From: Sugiyamaella lignohabitans
Taxonomy: Eukaryota > Ascomycota > Dipodascomycetes > Dipodascales > Trichomonascaceae
NCBI RefSeq assembly: GCF_001640025.1
Contig: NC_031673.1
Location: forward strand, 744,001-808,000
Length of the DNA stretch: 64,000 nt
Reading direction: 5' to 3'
Positions within the stretch are counted from its first letter, which is position 1. Every line of letters begins with the position of its first letter. Made by a program: the position numbers and the translations under genes. Below the pieces are notes generated by a model, which worked only from the letters and a program-made list of their open reading frames with translations, had not been told where the DNA came from and searched no databases. Positions 43,957 through 53,273 of the stretch are shown here, in pieces.

Positions 43957-44085
43957 TCGCTCGCGAAGCGAGCACAACGGGTCCGGGCAGCGCCCGGCCG
44001 CCGGAGGCAGGCCCCGATCCAGGTTTCAGGCACAGCTCGCGAAGCGAGCACAACGGGTCCGGGCAGCGCCCGGCCGCCGGAGGCA
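43957..44085 (-). repeat. Two tandem double-hairpin units, subfamily B, inverted
   Basis: Minus units 43957-44009 and 44035-44085 with the same B stems. Together with 43473-43600 they make a large inverted duplication. Confidence 0.93.
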
Positions 44086-44159
44086 GAAAACACGACCCAG
44101 TGAACTCCCCCAGGCAACAACAGTCTAGCAATAATTTATTCGTGACAAGCAAATGAATT

Positions 44160-44684
44160 TTACACATTCATGCGTTTTTCGAGCTCCGAGTGGAAATCGA
44201 GAGTGGACTCGGGTCCGGTGTACACCTCATCCCAGTCGACAGCGTCGTCTCTGCCCTCGAGAATGTCGAGATGCAATGGTCGTGACGGGCCAGTGACGAT
44301 TTTGGGCAGAACAGAAGTATCTTTAACAATTTGCAACTCCATAGCCCGACGAATGGGCTCGCCAGCTCCGTATGTTCGTCTGTACCCGTCGAGCTTGAAC
44401 TCGAGCTGGGTCTCATTCCATTTCTCAAGTCGGCTTTGTAAAGGATGGTTTCCGTTCATCTCAGCAGCAATGGACCGCATATTTTGTTCTCGGATGGAAT
44501 CGTGTAAACCAGGAGCACTTGGAGCTCCGGTTCCATATCCCTTCACAGTAGACACCGCCGAAGCAGCAGTGTTCTCAGGCACAAATCGTGACTACATCGT
44601 CAGTTAGCACTCCAAACCACCCACCAACCAACTCAATTCTACCACCCACACCCCAAAAACCTTCCAAAACCCCCAACTCACCAT
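44160..44684 (-). CDS. UMP1: Proteasome assembly chaperone UMP1
   Basis: 144 aa, the family's usual length. Ump1 assists 20S half-proteasome dimerisation and is the first substrate of the new particle. Exon 1 is the start codon only (44682-44684). The intron 44592-44681 is 90 nt (GTGAGT to CTAACTGACGATGTAG), and exon 2 is 44160-44591. The product starts MSRFVPENTAAS. Family features: HPLQSRLEKWNETQLEFKLD, RRTYGAGEPIRRAMELQIV, LHLDILEGRDDAVDWDEVY. The upstream region has AGTGGCG at 44752-44758, loosely like a proteasome control element. Confidence 0.95.
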
Positions 44685-45160
44685 TTTCTCGCTAATATTA
44701 TCTTCAAAAACTGTATAAATATCAAACCAGATCTGTCAGCTGTAAACATCCAGTGGCGGCTTCACCACTCACTGCACGGCTGACACTCACCCAAAAAGTA
44801 CCTGTTATAGCACTGGGGGTCTGCCTCCGGCGGCTGGGGCTCCGCCCCAGACCCTGGTTGCTCCTGCTTCGCAGGAGATTGCTAGGACCGTGGGGGCGGA
44901 GGGGAGAAGGGGGATCCGACTCGAGCGTAGCGAGAGGAGCCAGGGGGTCTGGAGCGCAGCCCCAGCCGCCGGAGGCAGGCAGGGGACCCTGGCGGGGACC
45001 CTTGCAGGAGAAAGGGTGCAGGGGAATGAAGGCACGGCTAAGAATTTATGCCGAAGATGCAAGTGGGGAGAGCGAGATATGAGTTGCCAATAGCGGACTG
45101 CTGATAAGAGAAGAGAGAAAGAGAAAGAAATAAAGAAAGAGAGAAAGAGAGAAAGAGACT
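44685..45160. other. Divergent promoter, UMP1 and PTC5
   Basis: 476 bp. It contains a double-hairpin pair (44822-44977) and a purine GAAA-rich run just before PTC5 (45110-45158). No gene seen. Confidence 0.6.
44822..44977. repeat. GC-rich double-hairpin pair in a divergent promoter
   Basis: Plus unit 44822-44877 (tail 2), 40-nt core beginning ATTGCTAGGACCGTGGGGGC, minus unit 44918-44977 (tail 1, loop variant CTCGCTACGCTCGAG). Confidence 0.94.
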
Positions 45161-46984
45161 ATGATTCAGATGTCGCGGAATGTCGCTGAGGTGAACCGGC
45201 GGGTGGTGGCTCGCACGGTTTGGCAAAGTGGTCGGGGAGTGGCGGTTCGGCAGTTGTCGTCGGCGTCGGCGTCCAATATTCTGAAACGCAAGCCTGGTTG
45301 GCGACTGCTGACAGCGTCGACGGCGGTTCTTCTGGCAAGTTCGTACTTCACAGGACGTAGTTTAATGTCGAATCCTCGGGTCGCTAACGACTCTCCGGGA
45401 CCAGGAGGTCCGGGAATTACTGGTCCGTCACAGGCAGCGGGTCCGGTACGACTGGCATCGAATTCAGCTAAACAGAGCATTTCCATGCTTACTCCAGCTC
45501 AGGTGTCCAGTAGACTTCGTGAGAATGAAGAAAGTTATTTGGTAGACAGAGGTAAAGGCGTTTTACGCTACGATGTGGCTCAATTACCAAGTAACAACCC
45601 AATTGAAGACGATAGGTCAGAACGAGTAGTCCAGGTGCCATTGATTGTTGAACCTTCAGGGTCGACTTCTAGTGGATCTAACAGTAACAGTGGATCTGGT
45701 AATGGTGTCAGCGAGAAAAGTGAGGTTGCCAGTGGTGGAGAAACCGGTGAAAATGGCGAGACCATGGTGTCCAGCGACTGGATGTTTTGGGGGGTCTATG
45801 ATGGCCACAGCGGATGGACTACCAGTGCGTTTTTGCGAGACCATTTGGTAGCATATGTTCTTAATGAACTGGATAAAGTGTATGAAAAGTCGTCACCAAA
45901 CTCCATGTACCGATTAGTGCCCTCTCCAGAAGTGATTGACGAGGCCATTCAACAGGGGTTCCTAGCTCTGGATGACGAGATTGTCAATAAACGAGTAGCT
46001 CGACTTCTCGAGTCGTCAGGCAGTTCAAAAGCCAGTGCTACTGAACTAATTGCTCCGGCACTGTCAGGTTCATGTGGTTTACTGGCTTTCTATGATACCT
46101 TTTCGAAGAATCTACGAGTAGCAGTGACTGGAGATTCTCGAGCAGTGCTGGGGTCTCGAGATAGTTACGGAAACTGGACAGCTACTGCACTCAGTACGGA
46201 TCAAACTGGAAGTAATATCGACGAAGCCAACAGAGTACGATCTGAGCATCCTGGCGAGGAAAACACTGCTATTCGAAACGGACGAGTGCTCGGTTCACTC
46301 GAACCGACTCGAGCATTTGGCGATGCAAGATATAAATGGGCTCGAGATATTCAACATAAAATAGCCCAGCGATTTTTTGGCAGACGAATCCCATCAGAAC
46401 TGAAAACTCCTCCTTACGTAACCGCCAAACCAGTCGTCACCACCACAAAAGTGAATCCCGAGAACGGCGATTTCCTCGTCATGGGATCCGACGGAGTTTT
46501 TGAAATGTTATCTAACGAAGAAGTGGTTTCACTGGTAGTTCAATGGTTAAAAGCCAAACGACCCGAGTACCTTGAAACGACGTTGAAATCGTCACAATCC
46601 GATGGATCTGGTTTGTTTTCTAAACTGTTTGGGTCCGGAAAAAGGTCGGATCGCGATGACGGCGCGCTTGTCGAGGATATTTCCAGTAACAAAGAAGCAC
46701 AAAAACAGCCCATTCGCCGACGAAACGGAGTCCCCGTCCGATTCACAGTCCAAGACGACAACGCCGCAACCCATATCATCCGGAACGCGCTTGGTGGCGC
46801 CGACCAAGACCAGGTGTCGATGCTGGTCAGTATCCCTTCCCCCCTGGCCCGCAACTACCGCGACGACCTCACCGTCACCGTCGTCTTCTTCGGCCACGAC
46901 TCGACACCCTCCAACGACGCCGGCTCCATCAAAGTCAACCAAGCCGGCACCCGCAACGGCATCCGGGCCCGTTCTAGACTCTAA
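45161..46984 (+). CDS. PTC5: Mitochondrial PP2C phosphatase PTC5 (pyruvate dehydrogenase phosphatase)
   Basis: 607 aa, slightly longer than S. cerevisiae Ptc5 (572). It is a Mg/Mn-dependent phosphatase of the matrix/intermembrane space that reactivates the PDH E1-alpha subunit. A basic, Ser/Ala-rich presequence (residues 1-45) is followed by a short hydrophobic stretch near 45-62 (LLTASTAVLLASSYFTG). PP2C motifs: FWGVYDGHSG near 214, SGSCGLLAFYD, VAVTGDSRAVLG, LEPTRAFGDARYKW, FLVMGSDGVFEMLSNEE and RDDLTVTVVFFG. Low-complexity insertions lie near 165-200 (Ser/Gly). Start at the first ATG; a second ATG three codons later reads MSRNV. Confidence 0.93.
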   Translation: MIQMSRNVAEVNRRVVARTVWQSGRGVAVRQLSSASASNILKRKPGWRLLTASTAVLLASSYFTGRSLMSNPRVANDSPGPGGPGITGPSQAAGPVRLASNSAKQSISMLTPAQVSSRLRENEESYLVDRGKGVLRYDVAQLPSNNPIEDDRSERVVQVPLIVEPSGSTSSGSNSNSGSGNGVSEKSEVASGGETGENGETMVSSDWMFWGVYDGHSGWTTSAFLRDHLVAYVLNELDKVYEKSSPNSMYRLVPSPEVIDEAIQQGFLALDDEIVNKRVARLLESSGSSKASATELIAPALSGSCGLLAFYDTFSKNLRVAVTGDSRAVLGSRDSYGNWTATALSTDQTGSNIDEANRVRSEHPGEENTAIRNGRVLGSLEPTRAFGDARYKWARDIQHKIAQRFFGRRIPSELKTPPYVTAKPVVTTTKVNPENGDFLVMGSDGVFEMLSNEEVVSLVVQWLKAKRPEYLETTLKSSQSDGSGLFSKLFGSGKRSDRDDGALVEDISSNKEAQKQPIRRRNGVPVRFTVQDDNAATHIIRNALGGADQDQVSMLVSIPSPLARNYRDDLTVTVVFFGHDSTPSNDAGSIKVNQAGTRNGIRARSRL

Positions 46985-47262
46985 ATCCCCCATAGAACTC
47001 ACTGTTTATGCCCCTCCTGTGCCTCCGGCGGCTGGGGCTCTGCCCCAGACCCCGTGGCTCCTGCTTCGCAGGAGAGTCCCCTCGCTGCCTCCGGCGGCTG
47101 GGGCTCCGCCCCAGACCCCGTAGCTCCTGCTTCGCAGGAGAATAACAGCCTCGACGGGCCCTCGACGCCCGACTCGAGCGAAGCGAGAGGAGCAGCGGGG
47201 TCTGGGGCGGAGCCCCAGCCGCCGGAGGCAGTGTGGTCTCGTAGAAAATCACGGTTGATTGG
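46985..47262. other. Convergent gap PTC5 / epimerase, filled by elements
   Basis: 278 bp of which about 75% is the triplet of double-hairpin units at 47020-47230. Confidence 0.7.
47020..47230. repeat. Triplet of GC-rich double-hairpin units
   Basis: Plus 47020-47074 (tail 2), plus 47086-47140 (tail 2), minus 47171-47230 (tail 1). The outer plus unit appears to be a tandem duplication. Begins 36 bp after the PTC5 stop. Confidence 0.95.
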
Positions 47263-48141
47263 TTACAAGTGCGATTTGAGGGTCTGGCTGGCAGACCATT
47301 TGGCGCCGGGGGCCACGGTTTGGTATTTGGACACCGAGCCTGTTTCGACACAGATCATGTTTTTGAAGCCGTCTTTGGGCGAGAAGTCGGCGAGTCCGTT
47401 GGCCTTTTCGGTCCAGGGGTTCCAGACAACAACGTCTTTCAGGTTTTGCAGGTTTTGGACGTTGAAAAGGGTCTTGGAACCTGATACAATAGCCACCGAG
47501 TCGGGGGTCGAGGGTGAAGAGTATACTCGGTCGACCTCGCCAGCAATAGTGATTTTGGCCTCGTTACCAGCATAGTTGGTCTTACTGACCTTATCAGTGA
47601 CTTGAGTCCCTGTCAATCCCTCGACATGGGTTTGTGTGATGTCGGGAATCCGGAAATACGTGTGGAAGAGCACGTTGAACTCCCAGGGCTGTTTGTCGGT
47701 GTTCTCGACTTCTAACGAAGTGGACAAACTGTCTTCACTGGGCAACGAAACAGTGAAAATGAGTGTGAAATCATGAGGCCATTGACAACGAGCGGTCTCA
47801 GAAATGTTCTCAGGACCCAATCCAAATTGAACAGTCAAAGGATCCGACTCGACCTGGCCCAAAAACTCCCAAACACTGTTACGAGCGAACCCGTGTTGGG
47901 GCAATTGACTTGTTTCATGGCCCTCGGACTTGCCAAAAACAGGGAAAACAAGCGGAATTCCACCGCGAACTGCTTTCGATCCGTCCAAAATGGCCTTCTC
48001 ACTGAGCCATAGCTGTTCTTGTCCTTTGACCTTCCACGACAGAATCGTCGCTCCGTACTTGAGAATCCGCACGCTGGTGCTGCTGTCCCTAGGATGTGTC
48101 AAAACAATCTCGGTCTCTGTTTCCTTGATATACGAAGCCAT
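47263..48141 (-). CDS. Glucose-6-phosphate 1-epimerase (hexose-6-phosphate mutarotase, YMR099C type)
   Basis: 292 aa, single exon, family length about 297. It interconverts alpha and beta anomers of glucose-6-phosphate in the cytosol. Aldose-1-epimerase fold with family segments ILKYGATILSWKVKG, LWLSEKAILDGSKAVRGGIP, LVFPVFGKSEGHETSQLPQH, HGFARNSVWEF (catalytic His region), FNVLFHTYFRI, VVVWNPWTEKANGLADFSP and the C-terminal MICVETGSV with the conserved Glu. No signal peptide. Confidence 0.93.
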   Translation of the reverse strand: MASYIKETETEIVLTHPRDSSTSVRILKYGATILSWKVKGQEQLWLSEKAILDGSKAVRGGIPLVFPVFGKSEGHETSQLPQHGFARNSVWEFLGQVESDPLTVQFGLGPENISETARCQWPHDFTLIFTVSLPSEDSLSTSLEVENTDKQPWEFNVLFHTYFRIPDITQTHVEGLTGTQVTDKVSKTNYAGNEAKITIAGEVDRVYSSPSTPDSVAIVSGSKTLFNVQNLQNLKDVVVWNPWTEKANGLADFSPKDGFKNMICVETGSVSKYQTVAPGAKWSASQTLKSHL

Positions 48142-48266
48142 TTTTTCTTTCTACTCTTCCTTGTTCTATCGCAATTGTCCCTTGTCAACCTTGCTCATCT
48201 GGAGAACTGTCTACCGGGCTCGTCACGTGCGCTGCATTCCCGATAATCCCAGCAAACCCGAGGGTG

Positions 48267-48484
48267 TGCCTCCGGCGGCTGGGGCTCCGCCCCAGACCCC
48301 GTTGCTCCTGCTTCGCAGGAGATTGCGAGGACCCTGGGGGTCCCATGGTTTCAGTCGCTCGCGAAGCGAGCACTACGGGGTCTGGGGCAGCGCCCCAGCC
48401 GCCGGAGGCACTACCCACCTCCCCCCTGGAGCTCGCGAAGCGAGCACAACCAGGTCCGGGCGGAGCCCGACCGCCTCTAGCGGC
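48267..48484. repeat. Double-hairpin cluster with A/B chimera
   Basis: Plus unit 48267-48321 (A head, tail 2); minus unit 48355-48410 with an A-type head (CTGGGGCAGCGCCCCAG) but a B-type tail (GCTCGCGAAGCGAGC); and a degenerate minus B unit 48430-48484. The middle one is a recombinant of the two subfamilies. Confidence 0.9.
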
Positions 48485-49656
48485 CGTGAGTCAGCATTTT
48501 CACGGCGTTGAAAATAAGCTCGGGCGCCGTTGGGGATCGCGGGTGTTGTCTGATTAGGGCCTTCGGGTGCGGTCGGATAAGAACTGGTTCGGCTCAGGCC
48601 ACTGATTCGCTGTAGACGCAAGTCGGATGCTGGGTGTCGGCCCGTGGGATGTGCTATGGTTTGATTTGTGAGAGTGAGTGGGTGGAAAATGTGAGTTGGA
48701 AAGTGAGCTGAGTGAGTGAGTGGGTTGGCGATGTGCAGATGTTACCCCTTTTCTGCTCTTGTTTCACAGTTTGAGTGCAGCGATGGTGCAACGATGGTGC
48801 AGCGATGCCGGTTTGTATTCCGAAATATTGCTCACTGTTAGCCAGCCTGGTTCGGCAAAAATCTAAAAAAAAAATTATTTCAAATAAACTGCTGCTGCAG
48901 ATCGATCTGATAATTGGATTGGGGAAGATCATCAAGATAAAATCTAAAAATATTGCCCGTTTGGGCGGTAGTGCGATCTTGATTCTGTACCTGGACTGGA
49001 TGATCCTGGCAGCAGAGGTGCAACGATGCAGCTGTGCCAAGAGGAAGAAAAAAAAAGATTCAGGACGTTTGCAGGTGTTTAGGTCTTCCATTGGCCTTTT
49101 ATGACGTAGAATCCTGAAAAAGCCGGTAGAATATACAGGAAGCGAACCTATTTTTGTGTCTCAGTGGCTGCACTGCCTGGTGTGCTAGTTCTGACATCTG
49201 CTGTCACCTCTGCTGTGTCTCTCTGTTTAACCGGTTCTTTGAGGAAACTGTTCTGCCAAGACTGTTTTTCTTGGTTTTTTCTTGGTTTTCTCACGACGAG
49301 AGCTTTTTTTTTTGACTTTTGATATCAGTCGTAGCTGAAGTTGTAGCTAGATTTGTATCGAACTAGTGCTAAAAGCTGGTGAAATGCTAATTTGTCTTTT
49401 TTAAGAAGAGGTACAGAAACCTGTGAAAACAGGTCAACGGTAGCTTAGTCTCATCTCTAACTCTGTTTGGATGAGAGTCTATTTTCCAGTTGTTTGCCTT
49501 TTAAGGTTTGGCACATCAGGCCAGACCTGGCAAAGAAACAGAACTTGCTTCTGCGTTTGAGAGCCTTGGCATCGTTCCGGCCCCGACTTTTGGAGATAAA
49601 TCCTGCAAAAAGCAATTCGATTGACATGTTGGTTTCTTGTTAGGTCCAGTTTTTTT

Positions 49657-49679
49657 TTATCAGATTTTCAATCTGATAA
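49657..49679. promoter_or_regulatory. Paired iron-responsive GATA-factor sites
   Basis: TTATCAGAT (49657-49665) and ATCTGATAA (49671-49679) are the same site in inverted orientation, 5 bp apart. The motif ATCWGATAA is the known target of fungal iron-regulatory GATA repressors (SreA, Sre1, Urbs1, Fep1, Sfu1). They sit about 160 bp upstream of the siderophore transporter ATG and 16 bp upstream of its TATA box. Confidence 0.75.
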
Positions 49680-49694
49680 TCTCATGGGCTTCCT

Positions 49695-49701
49695 TATATA
49701 A
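49695..49701 (+). promoter_or_regulatory. TATA box of the siderophore transporter
   Basis: TATATAA, 140 bp upstream of the ATG and just downstream of the paired GATA sites. Confidence 0.6.
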
Positions 49702-49840
49702 TGGCCGCTAACGGCCCCCTCTTGTCGGAGGGGACTAGAAAAAAGATCCACTAAAACGCAGTAGAACGCAGTAAATCCTGTTATCTTATTACCTCTCCTG
49801 TGCGGTAATTTTGGTGTGATTTAAAAAAACCTTTGGTGAG

Positions 49841-51592
49841 ATGGTTTCTGATTCAGTTGAAGAAAAGTCCAGAGATGGACCCGAGGGGTATCAACCTTCT
49901 TACGAGGGCTTCGATCAACAGGCTGAGAAAGAAAAATCCATTGGCGTCCGCAAGGTCGAGATCTATTCTTCTCAGTATAAACTCGTTGGTAAGATTTTTG
50001 TGTTTTTCTCAGTTTTCCTCGTCTCTTATGCATATGGTTTAGACTCAAATATCCGTTATGTATACCAAGCCACTGCCACTTCTTCATATGCCGAGCATTC
50101 TTTGTTGTCTACAGTAAACGTCATTAAAGCCGTCATTGGTGCTGCTGGTCAACCTGTATATGCTAGACTTTCCGATGTGTTTGGTCGTTTGGAATTGTTC
50201 ATCGCCGCTATTTTGTTTTATGTTGTGGGTACTATTATCGAGTCCCAGGCTTACGATGTTCAGAGATTCGCTGGTGGTGCCATTCTGTTCCAAGTTGGCT
50301 ACACTGGTATTGTGTTGCTTATGGAACTTATTGTTGCCGATTTCTCGTTCTTGAACTGGCGTCTTGTAGCCTCTTTTGTTCCTGCTCTGCCTTTTATTAT
50401 CAACACCTGGATCAGTGGTAACATCACTGGTGATATGGGTTTAAGATGGTCTTGGGGTATTGGTATGTGGGCAATTATCTTTCCCGTTGCTTCTATTCCT
50501 TTGTTGATTTGTTTGATTCACATGAGATACAGAGCTCACAAGTCTGGTCAAATGGACGCCATCAAGGCTGAAGAAACCGATTTCCAACGTCTGGGCTTCT
50601 GGGGATTCATGAAACACCTCTTCTGGCAATTAGATGTTGTAGGAATTATTCTCTTGATTGCCGTATTCGCTCTTATTCTAGTACCATTCACTATTGCCGG
50701 TGGTGTCGAAGAAGAATGGAAAAAGGCCAAGATTATTGCCCCTCTTGTGATTGGATTCTGCTGTATCCCTGTTTTTGCCGTCTGGGAATTCAAGTACGCT
50801 CCTATTCCTCTTGTCCCTATGAAGCATTTGAGAAACAGAACTGTCTACTCTGCCGTTTGTATCGCTGTGCTCATCAACTTTATCTGGTATATGCAGGGTG
50901 ATTATATGTACACTGTGCTGGTCGTCGCTGTCAACCAAAGTACCACCAGTGCCAACAGAATCACGTCTCTTTACTCTTTCGTGTCGGTCATTACCGGTAC
51001 CATTCTCGGTTTGATTGTTGCTCGTCTCAGATACTTGAAGGGTTTCATCGTCTTTGGTACCTGCATGTGGTTGCTTTCAATGGGTCTTCTCATTCACTAC
51101 AGAGGAGGCACCGATTCCAAGTCCGGTATCATTGGCAGTATGTGTGTTCTTGGTTTCGGTGCTGGTCTATTTACATACCCTGTCCAAGTCATGATCCAAG
51201 CTAGTGTCAAGCATGAACATATGGCCATTATCACCTCCTTGTACTTGGCCAGTTACAACATCGGAAGTGCTCTTGGTGGCTCTGTTTCTGGTGCCATCTG
51301 GACCCAAATTCTTCCCAAGGAACTCAGCAAGAGACTCTCTGACCCCGCTCTTGTTACTGCTGCTTACGGTAGTCCATTCACCTTCATCATCAGCTATCCC
51401 TGGGGCACCCCCGAGCGTATGGCCGTCGTTGAAGCCTACAAGCACGTACAAAAGATCTTACTCATTGTTGGAACCTGCTTGTGTGTTCCCCTCATTTTCT
51501 TCGCCCTCATTATTGATAACTACAAGCTTGAGTCTGTCCAATCTCTTCCTGGAGCTGAAAAAGACGGTGAATCCGAGTCGCTCTCCAGTTAA
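49841..51592 (+). CDS. Siderophore-iron transporter, MFS ARN/SIT family
   Basis: 583 aa, single exon. A proton-coupled importer of ferric siderophores. The hydrophilic N-terminus (1-48) is followed by about 14 membrane segments starting near residue 48 (IFVFFSVFLVSYAYGLDSNIRY). SIT-family signatures: SNIRYVYQATATSSYAEHSLL, VIKAVIGAAGQPVYARLSDVFGR (MFS loop 2-3), GFGAGLFTYPVQVMIQASVKHEH and the region SYNIGSALGGSVSGAIWT. A large extracellular loop before the last helix (PWGTPERMAVVEAYKHVQ) is typical. The exact substrate cannot be told. The promoter carries iron-GATA-like sites, consistent with induction in low iron. Confidence 0.92.
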   Translation: MVSDSVEEKSRDGPEGYQPSYEGFDQQAEKEKSIGVRKVEIYSSQYKLVGKIFVFFSVFLVSYAYGLDSNIRYVYQATATSSYAEHSLLSTVNVIKAVIGAAGQPVYARLSDVFGRLELFIAAILFYVVGTIIESQAYDVQRFAGGAILFQVGYTGIVLLMELIVADFSFLNWRLVASFVPALPFIINTWISGNITGDMGLRWSWGIGMWAIIFPVASIPLLICLIHMRYRAHKSGQMDAIKAEETDFQRLGFWGFMKHLFWQLDVVGIILLIAVFALILVPFTIAGGVEEEWKKAKIIAPLVIGFCCIPVFAVWEFKYAPIPLVPMKHLRNRTVYSAVCIAVLINFIWYMQGDYMYTVLVVAVNQSTTSANRITSLYSFVSVITGTILGLIVARLRYLKGFIVFGTCMWLLSMGLLIHYRGGTDSKSGIIGSMCVLGFGAGLFTYPVQVMIQASVKHEHMAIITSLYLASYNIGSALGGSVSGAIWTQILPKELSKRLSDPALVTAAYGSPFTFIISYPWGTPERMAVVEAYKHVQKILLIVGTCLCVPLIFFALIIDNYKLESVQSLPGAEKDGESESLSS

Positions 51593-51760
51593 AATAGTCC
51601 CAAATGCAAAAATTCAAGGGTGCTATCCCTTGCTCATGTCCACTGAAATGTCGTTACGTATGTAATTTAATATCTAATAATATCTATTCTTTAATTTTTG
51701 TTCGAGTCGGGGAGGAACACACCGAGCAAGATTGACTGGCAGAAATACATTTTCAGGGTC

Positions 51761-51822
51761 TGCCTCCGGCGGCTGGGGCTCCGCCCCAGACCCTGGTTGC
51801 TCCTCTCGCTTCGCTCGAGTCG
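51761..51822 (+). repeat. GC-rich double-hairpin unit, solitary
   Basis: Plus unit with tail 1, 169 bp after the transporter stop codon. Confidence 0.92.
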
Positions 51823-52267
51823 TTCCGTGGCATGCCAGAATACTTATCTTGGTACACTCACAGCTACATTCCATAATCCGGCAGATGCTGATGACGAGAA
51901 GTTGCAACCATGGCCCCTAAGTGTATATCCACGTGTTGGAGTAATCACCTAAAATGCCAAAAGACTATGACATGGCTTCCCTTTGTGCAATTGTGAATGA
52001 GGCACAGCTCATTACCAGGTTGAGATGGGTCTGCTGAATTCATTTGGATGAGCAACGTAAAGAGTAGTCCTATCAAGCTGCAATATGGCAAGTGCAAAAT
52101 GTGAATACTTGGGCGATATATCAACTAGAAGATGGTCGCCACGTGCCGGACTGCTTCTGACAGATCCACTACTCCTGTATTATGCGAATATAAATACAGT
52201 TAATGGCGGTGAGTTAAGGCAAAGTGAAGAATTCAGGAACTGATGCCCCAGTCTCGGGTTGTGGGCC

Positions 52268-52387
52268 TGCCTCCGGTGGCTGGGGCTCCTGCGAAGCAGG
52301 AGTTTCTCTGAGACAGTCGACGTAACGACTCGAGCGAAGCGAGAGGAGCAACCAGGGTCTGGGGCGGAGCCCCAGCCGCCGGAGGCA
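52268..52387. repeat. Double-hairpin pair with an internal deletion
   Basis: The plus unit 52268-52302 has lost the right arm of the head hairpin: its head runs directly into tail 2. Core 52303-52326 contains GTCGAC; minus unit 52327-52387 is intact (tail 1). Confidence 0.9.
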
Positions 52388-53193
52388 GACCCTGAAAATG
52401 TCCCATGTGGACCGGCCATGATGGTTTGCAATTGATAAAAATTAATTGCTGGATACTAGGGCTTGTGATGGATATACGGTAGATCGGCATACGGATGGGA
52501 ATACTTCTGGTAACCCATTGAGATGCCAGATCAATGCGACGAACCGGTAATTTAACTGGCAGCATCTTTAGTAAATTTCATAGAGCGAGCCAATTGTAAA
52601 GTATCCTGGATCACAGATGTACAGAACCCATCTAGGACAGGTGCCTGACGCAGGATCGCTCGTGAGACATTGCATACGATCAACCAATGCAGGGTCTATC
52701 TTCTTATCTTCGATAGACATGCATATCACGACCGTATTGTCGTGAAGCTAAAAAACATGCGTTTTCTGCGCAATATATTGCGCCAGGTTTCGGGTAGGCT
52801 TTGAGAAACTTATATCTCGAGACGACATATACCACATTCAGTTGCCCCTTTCTGCAGGAACTGCAGGACATTGCATTAGATTACGGGTAGTTTTTGGGAA
52901 GCTTATGGCTAAATCTCAGATTAAGTACTCCATTTCGCCAATCATGCATTGGATTGTGTGAGGTTACTGGTAGTTTTTGGGAAATTTACGGAGTTTGAGT
53001 AAGAATACCTCTTTAAGAGCTTCCCTGCATCTGAACCGCATGGCGCTACCTCATCCCCCCCCCCTAGTCCTTGTTGACTGTGGTGAGTACACTGAGCCTG
53101 ACCTGAGCCTCAAGGTGAGGTTGTCGAACAACCACCTAAACCCTTAACTCATAAAGAGAAGATTCAAATGTTGTGTCGGGTACTTCAACTTGG

Positions 53194-53273
53194 CTACCGT
53201 TCTCTGAGTCCACCCAAACGACCTTGTCCAACTCTACCGTTCTCTGAGTCCACCCGAACGACCTTATCCAACT
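53194..53273. repeat. Tandem duplication, 2 x 40 bp
   Basis: Two copies of a 40-bp unit starting CTACCGTTCTCTGAGTCCAC, differing at two positions. Function unknown; a remnant of a longer repeat or dead element is possible. Confidence 0.85.

Larger units (their letters stand above)
43438..44159. other. Convergent intergenic region SAD1 / UMP1
   Basis: 722 bp with four units of element subfamily B, two at each side, around about 356 bp of unique AT-rich sequence without a gene. Confidence 0.65.
48142..49840. other. Intergenic region of 1.7 kb upstream of the siderophore transporter
   Basis: Carries three double-hairpin units near 48267-48484, then AT-rich sequence with short hairpins. Two iron-GATA-type sites and a TATA box lie near its right end. 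Reading frames here lack protein character. The long upstream region suits a tightly regulated gene. Confidence 0.6.

Noticed and set aside
53039..53055. GGCGCTACC, resembling the initiator-tRNA primer site of LTR retrotransposons
   Set aside because: Only nine matching bases, expected by chance at this window size, and no LTR pair or gag/pol relic is adjacent.
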